Shown here piece after piece: positions 23,101-33,345 of a stretch of 64,000 nt of DNA (positions are counted from its first letter, which is position 1; each line of letters begins with the position of its first letter). A model generated the notes under the pieces. That model searched no databases. It was not told the origin of the DNA and was given only the letters and a program-made list of their open reading frames with translations. The DNA comes from Todiramphus chloris collaris. Lineage: Eukaryota; Chordata; Aves; Coraciiformes; Alcedinidae. The DNA is taken from contig JANVCC010000270.1 of NCBI GenBank assembly GCA_025345505.1, forward strand, positions 5,633,748 to 5,697,747, given 5' to 3'. Made by a program: the position numbers and the translations under genes.

Positions 23101-24029
23101 AATCAGTTAAGACAAACATTAACGTGGAGAAGTCTAAACATCTTCTCAAGATCCTGAAAAGCCAGGAAGACCACGTCAGTCTGCATGGTGCACAGTGCTC
23201 GTGCTTATAGTTTTTCATAAAACTGCTACGAAATGGCTTTGGCTTTCTTTTTTTTTAACAGAGGGCCTACAAGGTAAAGGCAAGATAGAAAACTTTCCCA
23301 GCTCCAGCTGATATATATTTTGCCTGAGTAAGATTTCCAACATTGCTCCCACTTGCTTTTATAGGTAAATGTCATCATTATGAAAGGTGGGTTGGTACTT
23401 GAGAGACTGCTGTCTTTTATTAATCTGCTTGGGAGGGGAAGAATGGGGAGAAAACATCCAATTCTAACAGTGAACTTTTGTGTTTTCCCAAAAGGTCCCC
23501 TTCCTCCGATGGGCTCGCTTCACATCATCCGTGGTCCTTTAAGGAGGCACACGCAGATGCAGCTGGGCACCTTGCAGTGTGGAGACCTTGCTCGTAAGTA
23601 CTGTTCTGAGAGCAGAGCTGGCACCCTGCTTCACTGGCACTGCTGCATAAGCACGGGCTGTTCCTGAGGTCCAAAAACTCCTTTGAAAGGTTCTGTTCTT
23701 GATGTTTTGTAGTGACTGAAATAGCTGATGAGTTAACTATTGGCTGGCCCCAGTGGAATGAAAGGGTGCGGTAAGAACCATACAGGTACTAGCACAACAA
23801 GTTCCAGGATTGTCAAGCCACTTATGTAGTAAAATGTTAAAAAATAAGAAAAGATAAAGCAAATAAGCTGGGAAATTGAAGGTTGAGACACCATTCAACT
23901 TCTGGTTCCTTTTTTCTTGCCCATCAGTCTTTCCTTTCATAACTTGGGAATCATTTTCAGCGTGGACTCCTCTTTCAGAAGAGCACCGTGACTGCTTTGT
24001 TGTGCAGGTTATCCCGGCAATAACAAAAC
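20109..24029. other. Unique non-coding sequence
   Basis: About 3.9 kb without recognised repeats or exons. It contains a short (GT)n run near 21783-21794, a G9 run near 20603 and T-rich tracts. The longest frames are 138 codons (20104-20520, minus) and 127 codons (22835-23218, minus), neither with a recognisable domain. Confidence 0.5.
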
Positions 24030-24155
24030 TTGAACACTTCCAGGCTGTTTAGCCTGGAAAAGAGAAGACTGAGAGGGGATCTTATTAATGTTTACAAATG
24101 TCTGAAGAGTGGGTGTCGAGTAGAAGAGGACAGTTTCTTTTCGGTTGTCCCCTGG
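24030..24155 (+). mobile_element. CR1 LINE fragment, 5' part of a split copy
   Basis: GGCTGTTTAGCCTGG at about 24043 begins a clear match to the CR1 ORF2 C-terminal coding region. The reading frame still gives [19 protein letters not shown], the motif that precedes the conserved arginine-rich C-terminus. Similarity fades near 24150 after a degenerate 'cttttcggttgtccc' block. About 310 bases further on the rest of the same element appears in the same orientation, so this is the left half of an interrupted or internally replaced copy. Confidence 0.85.
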
Positions 24156-24465
24156 GAGCCCCTTCTCGGCCCCTGCGCACAGAGCTGGAGCGGGCACAGG
24201 GGCTGGTGGTTGGGGAAGGAGGGTAGATCCTTGGTGCTTCTGCCCTGGCACTGGTGGCTCAACAGAAATGCTGCTGCCTGTGATAGGAGCATTACCATGT
24301 AACTTGTTACCAGGGGTGGGGTTTTGACCTGAAGATGTAATTTGGGCAGAAAGACTTCAGAATGCTACTTCAGTAGGCTGTTGCTTTCCACGTGAGTCCG
24401 TCTACTTGCAGCACAACGTTTATTGCTGGATTTCGTGTCACAGGCTGTGCACGGCCAGCTCTAAC
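24156..24465. other. Non-CR1 segment between two CR1 halves
   Basis: About 310 bases that do not look like the CR1 sequence expected here (the intervening CR1 segment would be about 100-150 bases). It is G+C-richer at its left side (a run of CCCTTCTCGGCCCCTGCGCA) and unique by eye, with no terminal repeats, poly(A) or inverted ends seen. It could be a later insertion or the result of recombination between two CR1 copies. Confidence 0.45.
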
Positions 24466-24637
24466 TGCAGCACGACACTGGAATAGGATGCCTGGGGAGG
24501 TGGTGGAGTCATCATCCCTGGATGCGTTTAAGGGTTGTTTAGATGTGGTTTTGAGGGACATGGTTTAGAGGTGAACTTTGTAGAGCTGGATTTGATGATC
24601 CCAAGGGTCTGTTCTAACCTGAATGATTCTGTGAGAC
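24466..24637 (+). mobile_element. CR1 LINE 3' end, second part of split copy
   Basis: CACTGGAATAGGATGCCTGG starts the conserved CR1 block. The translated frame reads [14 protein letters not shown] and DVVLRDMV before the ORF2 stop. The untranslated tail follows with GATTTGATGATCCCAAGGGT and ends in a degenerate AATGATTCTGTGAGACTG. It belongs with the fragment ending near 24155. Substitutions in otherwise conserved positions (M for L in NRLP) show it is dead. Confidence 0.9.
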
Positions 24638-25340
24638 TGTGCTTGTATTCACAATTAAGCCAGCACACTGGATGGAGAATTTTATTACTTTAGTGCAACT
24701 TTCAATAACGGACCAACACCCACTATCTCTCTTTGAGAGATGTACATCTAAGGAAATGTGACAACTTCTTTAACTGATCCTCCTGTCTTCATTAAAGACT
24801 GAGAAGCTTCAAGGGTTTGGCAGCTGAGATCATTGTAAATACCTAATTAAGGATTTATGAGGAAAGCTTTTTAGCAGAGTGCACCTCCCTCCACCAGCAG
24901 ACATATGTTATCTATATAAGCAGTGGCTGTAAAGTCTTGTCAACTATTTTTTTTTTTAATCACTGTTATGATATTGCCTTAAAGCTTCACCCGAGGCTGG
25001 AGCCTAGCTGAGTGGTGCAGGCATAAAATAAAAAAATAGACTTTGTCTCCGGAAATGTACAGCCTGAAAGGCTAAGTAAGGAAAGTGTTGCCAGGATAAA
25101 CAAACCCCCTCAATTTCCAGGGGGAAGTTGAAGTATAGATCTCGTACAAAGCCACACAGGAAATCTTCTGCTGGGAGGATTATTGCATGTTACTGTGCTA
25201 CTTCAAGATTGCTCTTAATGTATGAAGAAAGAAATAATGACAGGTCTCAGGTTTGTGAGATTCGGTTGTGGTGATATTTCTAGGTAGTCCAACAGATAAA
25301 ATTAGGCTTGGGCTTTTGTCATCTTTAGGCACAAGAAGAA
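24638..25340. other. Unique AT-rich sequence
   Basis: T10 and A/T homopolymers near 24950 and 25030; no repeat family or exon recognised. 24690-24940 has the even, repeat-free texture of possible conserved non-coding DNA but no specific motif cluster. Confidence 0.5.
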
Positions 25341-25394
25341 ATGGCTCCGTGTGACACACAAGATACAATGGCTCCGTATGGCACACGAGATACA
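25341..25394 (+). repeat. 27-bp tandem duplication, two units
   Basis: Units at 25341-25367 and 25368-25394 each begin ATGGCTCCGT and differ at three positions (24 of 27 identical). The period is a multiple of three, so the frame reads MAPCDTQDT then MAPYGTRDT. The surrounding 126-codon frame has no known relative. This looks like a local replication-slippage duplication. Confidence 0.85.
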
Positions 25395-25620
25395 ACACTG
25401 CCTCTCTCAACACTTTTACGTGGTAGACGTGTAAAATCAGGGATGAAATCGGGGATGACCAGGGAGAAAATGGTCTGTAGGTTAGAGGACCTTTCTGCAG
25501 CTGGCAGATCAGGGAGCCAAAGGTTGTGTTTCCCACCTGAGCGTGCTCGGCGTGGCCGGCTGCGCGCTCTCCGGGGAGCTGTCTGGCTACGTGTCATTTT
25601 CTGTGTCCGCCAGCTACATC
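25395..25620. other. Unique sequence with CpG-dense patch
   Basis: 25535-25600 has about eight CpG in 65 bases (GAGCGTGCTCGGCGTGGCCG and onward), too short for a CpG island. It directly abuts the candidate conserved element on its right. Confidence 0.4.
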
Positions 25621-25800
25621 GCAGCTCCAAATGCAAAATCCACTACTCGGGGACATTATGTGGATTTGTGACACTACCCGTGGGACTTCGGATCCATAAA
25701 CCAATGAATGGATTACAATGAGGCATAAATACAGTATTTTCATGGATGACATATAATCCTACTCAATTATTGTTCCTGTCATGTAAAGGGGAACTGTACC
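25621..25800. promoter_or_regulatory. Candidate conserved non-coding element
   Basis: Repeat-free sequence with evenly spread words such as GGATCCATAAACC, GAATGGATTACAATGAGGC, CATAAATACAG and ACTCAATTATTG, including HOX/CDX-type ATAAA and SOX-type ACAAT words. Beginning immediately after a CpG-dense patch makes it a plausible enhancer. Motif-based inference only. Confidence 0.25.
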
Positions 25801-27541
25801 CATTTTTCTCACCCCCTGCACGCTGAAATTTCAGAAGAAAAGAAATGCCCAATGCAAAAGATTCAATCTCTCACCTCCCTGCTTTTTATCTGTTAGCGAT
25901 GTTAAAGCTTACGTTTTCCATTATTAGGTGCTTCCCACAATTAGTTCTTTGCATCTCTAGAAGATTATTATATGGGAAATTCATTTGACAGACACATTTA
26001 GAGATCCTGGACTGAACGGGCTGGTGTATTAGTCTCTGAACGGTGCATGTTACATCATGTGCTCTCGTTTATGCCTGGATTTTAGTGCCCGGGAAACAGT
26101 TTTGCCTTCTGCTTTGCTTCCGTGAACTCTTCCTGGTTTTGAGAAACTGCTGCAACTGTCCTTTGCTTGAGACAACTTGTATCTTAGTTGTTTCAGGATC
26201 CAGCATGATGTGAAATGTCTCACGCATAGAGACTTAATCCTTTCTATCAGTACCAGGCAGTTTTATGGGTGTGGATGCTTCACAATAGGGAGAATTGAGT
26301 TTGTATGTTGTTTCCTTCTCAGACTGAAATGCCATCTTCATTATCTTCATTGTCAATCTGTCCTTTCTTTTTTTTTTTTTTCCTTCTTAAAGCTGCCCAA
26401 GCAGTAAGAACCCTTTCAATATATAAAGTTAAAAATGCAGCATCTAGAAATAACGCTTTATTAAAGAATGACTCTGTGATGTTTGTCCGGTGAGTGTTTC
26501 TAACACGGTATGGGAAGGCTGCCTTCATACTGCTATAGGTGCTGAAAGGGTGCTATAGAAAAAAGACCCAGCTCTTGTAGCCTGAGCTGTGGCAGCTCCT
26601 GAAGGCTGCGTGTTTTGCACCGCAGAGGCAGCTGTCCTGTAACATTCAGCTGATTGTCATGGGCAGTGGTTTGTTTTGGGTTTTTTTTTGTTTTCTCCTG
26701 AATTCTTCCTTGTATTTGAAAGAAATCTTTCTGGTTATGCATGGAAACGTGGGTGTCCCAAGACAAATGCAAATACGTTGCCCATGGTCAATGCCACATT
26801 TTAGTCAGTGCCCTTTCTTTCTGGTCGGAAAAGTTTTAGGGCACCTGTAGTACGCTCTGAAACTACAGTGAGTTTTCTTAGAGGAATAAATGCAGCATTT
26901 ACATTTTCCTCTGTGGGTTGAGCTATTTAATTGGATGTGACTCGCTGCTGGTCCCCCCCCCCTCACCTCTGTGTACCCTTGCCACAGCCACAGAGCCTGC
27001 TCGGTGCTTTTGAAAGGGCAGGGTCAGACGTGTGCTGCTGTATTCGTGACACGGGGATCGCTGCGGTTTGCAGCACAAGTGCTTTAATCAGCCTTTCATC
27101 TAAAGGAGAAGCATCTGGTCCTAAATGTGTGCTTTTTTTTTTTTTGCCCCTTCTGCTACAGTGCTACATGGATGGTTGATTAAACCACCCCTCCTTTTTC
27201 CTGGCAGCAGGGATGCGATGGCTTGCTACCTTTGTTTCCACTTGGGGCCTCTAAATGGGGCTGTATAAAGGGAATAGTAATAAGGAAGTCCCAAGGCTTC
27301 TGTTGGCCACTCTCTCCAAATTTAATCTGTGCACAGGCCTCGCTGGCCAAGCTGCTCTCAAGTACATTGATGGGTCTTAAAAAAAATATAAAAAAAATAA
27401 AGTGGTGTGTGAATGAGATGATGCTGGGAATGCCAGCGGGGAAGCCAAATGCGAGGTGTGTTTGTCTTCAACATCCAGAACGGTTTAATACACAGGATGC
27501 GACTACAAAAGGAGCTTCTTTAGCCTGTGCTTTAGCTTAGA
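25801..27541. other. Unique non-coding sequence
   Basis: T-rich runs at about 26367-26381 and 27128-27143, a C9 run near 26954-26962, and an A-rich run near 27379-27400. Frames are short and unrecognised. Confidence 0.5.
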
Positions 27542-27600
27542 TTTACACAGATACAGACATTTGCTATTTGCTTTACACAGATACAGACATTTGCTATTTG
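27542..27600. repeat. 30-bp perfect tandem duplication, two units
   Basis: The unit TTTACACAGATACAGACATT plus ten further bases at 27542-27571 is followed by an identical copy at 27572-27600 (29 bases compared, no mismatch). Identity without decay implies a recent duplication, or possibly an assembly artefact. Confidence 0.95.
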
Positions 27601-29493
27601 ATATTGCAAGCAGAGCTGTGCCAAGTCAGATCTTCCCTTTCGTCTTCCTCCCCCTAAAAAGTTTCAAAATAATTTTATTGCAGCTTTAGCTTTTGAAATT
27701 TTAAAATTAAATGAAGTTGCATTTAGAAATGGAAGTGTCATTACAATATGAAACACTGAAATGTTCCTATGTTGATGTGAGACGTGATTTATTTTTACTT
27801 GCAAAATGTGACCAAAGCGGTTCACCAGAAATGAGATGAAGCCATGAAAGGGATCCAGTCAATCTTTCTGTTTGCTTGGTTGTGGCCTCCTCTGAGGTTG
27901 TCTGAATAAGCATCTCCACGTGCTTTTTTTGGAGCACTATGAAACTGATGACCTGAAAACCCTGAATCAGCAACACAATTTGCATTTGAGTAACTTACAG
28001 CCATTCGCACTCGCTTTTATCTCTCCGCTCTGCAGCATCTCTCTCTCCTCGCGTCTCTTCCAGGAGCACTGTTATTTGGTAGGTCTTTAGATGACATGTT
28101 TTGCAGAACCTATGACCTATGATGTTTCCCTGATGTATGTAAGGTAATGGGTCCCTTCCTGCGTGGGGTGACCTGGTTTGGTTGTGATGCCTGGGTTCGT
28201 GCTCTCTCATGCACAAGAAACCATCAGCACTTCAGGGTTTCCATGTTTATATGAGGTCGAAAGCAACAAAACATGACATGGAGGTCATCTTTTCATCAAA
28301 ACAATCCTTAAAGAGGTAATATTCAAACTTCCCGAGCATGCCAAACCCACCAGTTTTCCAGTGAAAGCACAAACTGTTGGGAAGAGAAAGAGAGGCTGGT
28401 GGCAGCAGGTTTGTTGGGAGGCTCTGCATGGAGCCCCAAAGCTTCACAGGGGTTTGTTACTCCCCAGAGGTCTGAAGTTGAACTGAAGGAGGAATAAATG
28501 GTCCTACCAGCAACACAGTTGCTGCTGCAGCGTGGGCTCCTCTTAGGAGCAACTATGCTTGCTTTTTGGGCTGGTGCCAGGTCCAGGACATCTCTTCAGT
28601 CCCACATTCCCTGGGAATGACCTGGAGCAGTGGCATCCTGCTCTCTGTCTGCCCCGGTCAGAGGTGACCAGATGGCATCTTGAGAAAACCCAGTGAGCCA
28701 CCCTAGCTCCACTGCTGCTGGTGACAATGTTCCCAGAGGAGAAGGTCACCCTGCACCACGTCCCTGATCATCCTTCTCTGCCTGGGCCTTCAGGTGAAGT
28801 TATACCTGCCCTGGGCTAGAAGAGACTGCACCCTTGATGGTTTTATGTGTTAAAGACATGGCCCGCAGCAGAAAATTCTCCATGGAAAAACCTCTAACAT
28901 AGCCATATTATTCCAGATGAAATGTCCTTTAGCTGGCATGGCTTATTTGGCTCTGGGAATCTTTGCAAGGTGGGAAATGAACAAGGGAAGGAGTTTTTGG
29001 TGGTATAATCCACCTTCACACCACTTGAGTTTTAAGCCCAGCCTTTCTTACCTAACGCAGACATAACAAGTTGTGCTTGAGAGTGCTTCATTTGGGATGG
29101 CTCCCTGTCATTTTTCACTTGAAATACAAACCCATTGAGGCAGGGATTTCTGTGCCTGAAAAGTATCATAGTATTAAAAAAAAAAAAACCCAAGAAGTGC
29201 TACAGTGATGAGTGATTTAGTAACTCATCTATAACAGGTTTCTAGCAGTGGAAGAGGTTTGTTATGTTTGCCAGCACAAGATAAGAAGGTGCTTTTGTGC
29301 TGGTTTTGTGAACGTTGCGCACGGCGCATTCCTCCTTGTGCGGGGGACAAAACCAGAACAGGATGCAAACTGCTTCAGATTTCTCCCATTGCTGACCTTG
29401 CTGCCACTTGTGACAAAATGAAGACAACAAATCCTTGGAAATCACCATGTGTGTGTTTCAATTTTTAATTGAAACTTTTTAACTGAGCTGAAA
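27601..29493. other. Unique non-coding sequence
   Basis: 27640-27780 is AT-rich. The remainder is mixed, with an A12 run near 29176-29187. No exon, repeat family or RNA gene recognised. Confidence 0.5.
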
Positions 29494-29525
29494 GGGGGGG
29501 GGGGCATGGGGGGCGAGAGAGGGGG
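29494..29525 (+). repeat. G-run cluster with G-quadruplex potential
   Basis: G11, then CAT, G6, CGAGAGA and G5 occur in 32 bases. The long first run can supply two G-tracts, giving the four tracts needed for an intramolecular quadruplex on the plus strand. It borders the candidate conserved element on the right. Confidence 0.6.
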
Positions 29526-29559
29526 AAAAAACAAAACAACACACTTCCCTCTGCTCCCA

Positions 29560-30060
29560 GTGAAAAGAAACTAGAGCTATTAGATTCACTTCAATTGCCT
29601 CACCTGACCTGAAATGAACTCCCTCCCTCAGGCCTGTAAGAAAATTCAATTAAAAGGTCCATCTGTGAGGCAGCAGCTGAAGGGGAATTACTGTAGGGAG
29701 GTCCACATTTTCATAAAAAAAGAACCCCCCCTCCTCCCTGCCCTCCTTCCTCCTCTATCCCTGATTAGGCCTGTTCCGAACTGCTAAACCACAAGTCCCC
29801 CCAATTAACCAGCTCTGACCAAGTAGCTTTTATACTCTCTATTCAGATGTAGAAACACTATAGATTTGGTACATCCCTTAAACATCACGGAGGTGGGAGA
29901 GGGGGGGGAAGGAGCAGAGGACAGAGGTTGGGAATCAGAACAGCCTACCCCAATTAAGCTGGCTGATGCAATGGGATTAATGGCTGCTAATATGCAAAAG
30001 ACTCTGCTGGCAGGGAAAATAATCACCATAAGGCAACAACAGTGTGCAGCAGCTTAAAAA
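29560..30060. promoter_or_regulatory. Candidate conserved regulatory block
   Basis: About 500 bases of non-repetitive sequence rich in known factor words: TTCAATTGCCTCACCTGACC (E-box CACCTG), AATTCAATTAAAAGG, CCCAATTAACC, AACCACAAG (RUNX type), GCTGATGCAATGGGATTAAT (C/EBP-ATF-like TGATGCAAT next to OTX-type GGATTA) and CTAATATGCAAAAG (octamer-like ATGCAAA). Short G- and C-runs separate sub-blocks at about 29726 and 29902. The arrangement fits a composite developmental enhancer; conservation could not be measured. Confidence 0.35.
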
Positions 30061-30446
30061 ATGCAGAGGTGACAGGGAGAAAAAGCTGCCTGCGAGTACC
30101 CTGTCTAGAAAGCCTTACCAGCTTGCTGGCAGCACGTCCACCCCCGCCTGTGCTCTTAACCATCAGAAACTTGTCCAAGGTGCTTGTCCAGAGCCCGGCA
30201 CGTTCGGGATGTGGTGTTCAGTGTGCTGTTCCCATTAAAGGACTCCAGAGAGCCAGAGTGGGACTGGGGCAGTGTGGGCGAGCGAGCCCCTGCGCAGGAG
30301 GGCAAGGGCCAGCTCTGCTCCAGCAAGAATCAGGAACAACCATACCTTTCCTTCTCTTAGTAATGCTTTTCCAGGTGCATTACGCTGGGGGTTGTGACAA
30401 AACCCCCAAGGGTTTCCTCAGGCTCTTGTGCGTTTGACTTTATACT
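30061..30446. other. Unique sequence left of CR1
   Basis: A 131-codon frame (30042-30437) is open on the plus strand but unrecognised. No repeat recognised up to the CR1 boundary. Confidence 0.45.
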
Positions 30447-30823
30447 GGGTTTGTTTAGTCTGGAGAAGAGGAGGCTGAGAGGAGACCTTCTCGCCCTCTA
30501 CAACTACCTAAAAGGAGGTTGTAGAGAGGCTGGTGTTGGTCTCTTCTCTCAAATTAGTAATGATAAGACGAGGGGGAATGGACTAAAGTTGCGTCAGGGG
30601 AAGTTTAGATTAGATATTAGGAGGAAATTCTTCACTGAGAGGGTAGTTAGGCACTGGAACAGGCTGCCCAGGGAGGTGGTGGAGTCACCATCCCTGGAGG
30701 TGTTTAAAGAACGATTAGATGTGGAGCTTGAGGATATGGTGTAGTGGCTGAGAAATGCTAGGACAAAGGTTGGACTTGATGACCCTGGAGGTCCTTTCCA
30801 ACCATAATGATTCTATGATTCTA
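30447..30823 (+). mobile_element. CR1 LINE 3' end, best preserved copy
   Basis: The match runs from TTTGTTTAGTCTGGAGAAGA to the diagnostic terminus AATGATTCTATGATTCTA. It contains the last ~95 codons of ORF2 and the short 3' untranslated tail with TTGGACTTGATGACCCTGG. The 5' end is truncated, as usual for CR1, so promoter, ORF1 and most of ORF2 (endonuclease, reverse transcriptase) are missing and it cannot move itself. The intact short frame and intact terminal octamers make it one of the younger copies here. Confidence 0.95.
30454..30744 (+). pseudogene. CR1 ORF2 C-terminal remnant
   Basis: An uninterrupted frame of about 96 codons with the characteristic CR1 C-terminal series [56 protein letters not shown], ending at a natural stop. 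This segment lies downstream of the reverse-transcriptase catalytic core, none of which is present, so no enzyme can be made. The open frame extends left to 30394 through non-CR1 DNA, so the apparent start there is fortuitous. Confidence 0.9.
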
Positions 30824-31089
30824 AGATACGCACATATTGCTGTTTGCTTAGAAACAGGGATGGGGCAAATCCTTCTAATACGAGTTGGGATAGGAAGGGG
30901 GAAAACATACTGACAATTCACAGCCTGAAAGAGGCTCTGAGTTTGCTATTAGGTTTTCTTTTTCTTTAAGTGTAGCGTAGAGAGCCTGTGAGTTTGCTTT
31001 GCGGATATTTGGCACCCGAGATATTTCAGCCCACGCGGAAGAGTTTGGCAAATTGGTCTTTTGGTGTCTTTATTGGCTTGTTTTCGCTT
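30824..31089. other. Unique sequence between CR1 and conserved-type block
   Basis: No repeat or coding sequence recognised. Short T-rich run near 30955-30966. Confidence 0.45.
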
Positions 31090-31345
31090 GGTCATTAAAT
31101 ATGTAAAATGAACCCTCTTTTACTGCAGTATCAACTGAAACTCTATTAAAAAAAAGATTATAGACGGTTCAGACAATAAAAGGCTTGTAAATCAACCAGG
31201 GATTGGTTATCTGCTCAACAAGATCGTTAACTGTGCGCGGAGGGAGAGAGACGAGGCAGGGCGCTGGAGAGGAGATGCTAAAAATTCATTTCATAAGGAA
31301 ACTTTGCCCTGCTGAGTTTACTTCATTTTAGGGACACTCCCTTAC
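31090..31345. promoter_or_regulatory. Candidate conserved non-coding element
   Basis: AT-rich, repeat-free block containing GGTCATTAAATATGTAAAAT, an A8 run, GTAAATCAACC, GGGATTGG and GATGCTAAAAATTCATTTC. It sits between two CR1 insertions without being interrupted. Evidence is texture and motifs only. Confidence 0.25.
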
Positions 31346-31480
31346 TTTTATTATTCACCTTCCGAGGCACCCTTTGAAATCTCCGTGGCTTGCAGTGAAG
31401 GGTTGGTGGTTGCTTTTGGGTTAGTTTTTTTTCCACTGTGTGTTTCAGTGAGAAGTCCAAAATCTGGCGTGTACAAATTG

Positions 31481-31790
31481 TCCCAGCTTGACAGAACCAG
31501 AGGGAATGGCCTCAAGTTGAAACAAGGCAGGTTCAGACTGGACACTAGGAAAAAATTCTGCATGGAAAGAGTGGTGAGATATTGGAACAGGCTGCCCAGG
31601 GAGGTGGGTGAAAGATTGGAATGGGCTGCCCAGGGAGGGGCTTGAGTCCCCATCCCTGGATGTGTTTGAACATCGCTTGGATGTGGTGTTGGGGGAGATG
31701 GTCTAGGGGTGAACTCGTAGAGTAGGGTTAATGGTTGGACACGATGATCCCAAGGGTCTTTTCCAACCTAAATGATTGTGTGATTCTGTG
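31481..31790 (+). mobile_element. CR1 LINE 3' end with internal duplication
   Basis: The match begins at the ACAGAACCAGAGGGAATGGC block and continues through [12 protein letters not shown] coding sequence (here [11 protein letters not shown]) to the tail TGGACACGATGATCCCAAGG and a degraded AATGATTGTGTGATTCTG terminus. Same orientation as the copy 0.66 kb upstream but a different subfamily by sequence. A 34-bp period duplication inside it (31581-31638) breaks the ORF2 frame. Confidence 0.93.
31581..31638 (+). repeat. 34-bp period duplication inside CR1
   Basis: ATTGGAACAGGCTGCCCAGG plus four bases (31581-31604) recurs as ATTGGAATGGGCTGCCCAGG plus four bases (31615-31638) with two mismatches, separated by GTGGGTGAAAG-like spacer. 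Normal CR1 has one copy, so this arose in or before this insertion; template switching during reverse transcription or a later unequal exchange could produce it. Confidence 0.85.
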
Positions 31791-32904
31791 TGTGTGACAG
31801 ACCTGGAACTTCCTAATGTTAAATCGAGTCCTAGCAGAGGGACGTAGGGGAGTGTGAAATAGCGTCATTGGCTGCTCCTGTCCTGAATCCTCTGCACTGT
31901 AAATACTGAATATTGTCTTCCATAACGCGCCTATAATGAATATTGTGCATGGCACCCTGTGTAGCTGCTCTGTGTGTGTGTGTGGTGTATGTGGGGTATT
32001 TTGCAAAGCTCTCCAGCTGCTTTCAAGCTGTTCCTTTGAATCTGCCACAATATTCGTGTCCTTCCCCACTCCCACCACACTGAAGGACACTTGGCGATTC
32101 ATTTCTCTTCAACTCTTTCAAGCCCAGGCGTATCTCATGATCAACTGAGAGTCAAAACTGAATAGAGATTGGGTGAAGAGTGTGGGGGGGAAGCAGGTCA
32201 GCTCTCAGTGGGCCAGATTTGGAATAAGGGTCTCTCCAGAAAAAGGTCTTCAGACATTAGCACCCTTTGCCTAGAGCTGTTCAGGAAACCTTGGCCAAAA
32301 CGTTTAACGTACTCTGCCTCTTTTTCCCCCACGTGCAGGGGAGATGGGATGGATGATCTCTCAGAAGTGATGTGAGAATCATTTCCTGAGTGTGGTCGAG
32401 AGATTTCAGTTCTTAAGAGAGAAGCAGTGTTGTCAAACACTGAAAAATAAGAGCAGGAGAGCAGGTACAGGCAGCCTTATGTTACAAGACTTAAAATGGA
32501 GAGTCGAGTGACCTGTTTCACCTTTCTTGTGACCTCCCCTTTGCTTTTGTGTTTGTTTTTTTTTTTTTTTTTAAAGCCACCCACTTGTATGTATAATCAT
32601 CTCGTAACTTAAAATAGTACTCTACCGATGATAAATCTGGGACACATCCTTAATGCAAGGGATTAATGGAATATCCTTCAGCAACACGAGATGAGATCTC
32701 CAGGAACTGAGTGATAGAATGTAATGGCATGGGCAATCACTTAGGGGCTAATAAGAATTTATGTTAAAATGGGAATCCATCAACTGTAAATGACAGAGAA
32801 GGAGAAAGACAAGACTGGCCTATTAGTCAATCACAGAATATCAGTGAACCTCTGAAATGATGTGGCCAGGGAGATAAGAAAAAAAAAAGGCAAAAAGTGC
32901 AAAG
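31791..32904. other. Unique sequence with (TG)n and T17 tracts
   Basis: A (TG)7 microsatellite lies at 31971-31984 and a T17 run at about 32556-32572. No gene recognised. 32580-32800 is AT-rich. Confidence 0.5.
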
Positions 32905-33345
32905 ATGTATCTGACAGATAATTTCCAGCAAAGAGGAGGAAAGGGGGAGTATTAGTTCACCAGGCTTCCATTTAGGAGACTTTGTTCAGTTCTGGTCATC
33001 CCTACTGGCAAAAGTTGAACTCAGACTGGATCAGAGACGAGCTGCTTGGACAATTAGGAAAACAGGGATTTTATCCCTCAGGAGATGATTAGAAGAGCTG
33101 AGCTTGTTCAGTCTGGGAAAATAACATTTAAGGCTACTTTTTTTCTATGAAGATACAAGGTTTAGGAATGGGAAGAATAGCTAAAGGACAGCACTGGCAT
33201 GAGGATAAATGGATGTTCACTGGACACAGATGAAATTCAGCAAATACTTCCCAGCTGTCCTGGAGAGAAGCTCCAGAGCAGTTGTCCTATAGGAGACAGA
33301 CGGGGTAAATGGCCTCTGATTTTAACGTGGCACCAAGTTACTTAA
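32905..33345 (+). mobile_element. Ancient CR1/L3-type LINE relic
   Basis: Words follow the order of an old amniote CR1 clade element: TAATTTCCAGCAAAGAGGAG, GTATTAGTTCACCAGGCTTC, GTTCAGTTCTGGTCATCCCT, AAAAGTTGAACTCAGACTGG, CAGAGACGAGCTGCTTGGAC, GAAGAGCTGAGCTTGTTCAG. Further right the match weakens but AGCACTGGCATGAGGATAAA and TGGACACAGATGAAATTCAG continue it. Divergence is far higher than in the three bird CR1 tails nearby and no frame is open, so insertion predates birds or is early in their history. Exact edges are uncertain. Confidence 0.65.

Noticed and set aside
22835..23218. 127-codon minus-strand ORF
   Set aside because: No domain recognised; isolated without splice or promoter evidence.
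25341..27600. Short tandem duplications as a possible CRISPR-like array
   Set aside because: Only two adjacent copies each, with no unique spacers, in vertebrate DNA.
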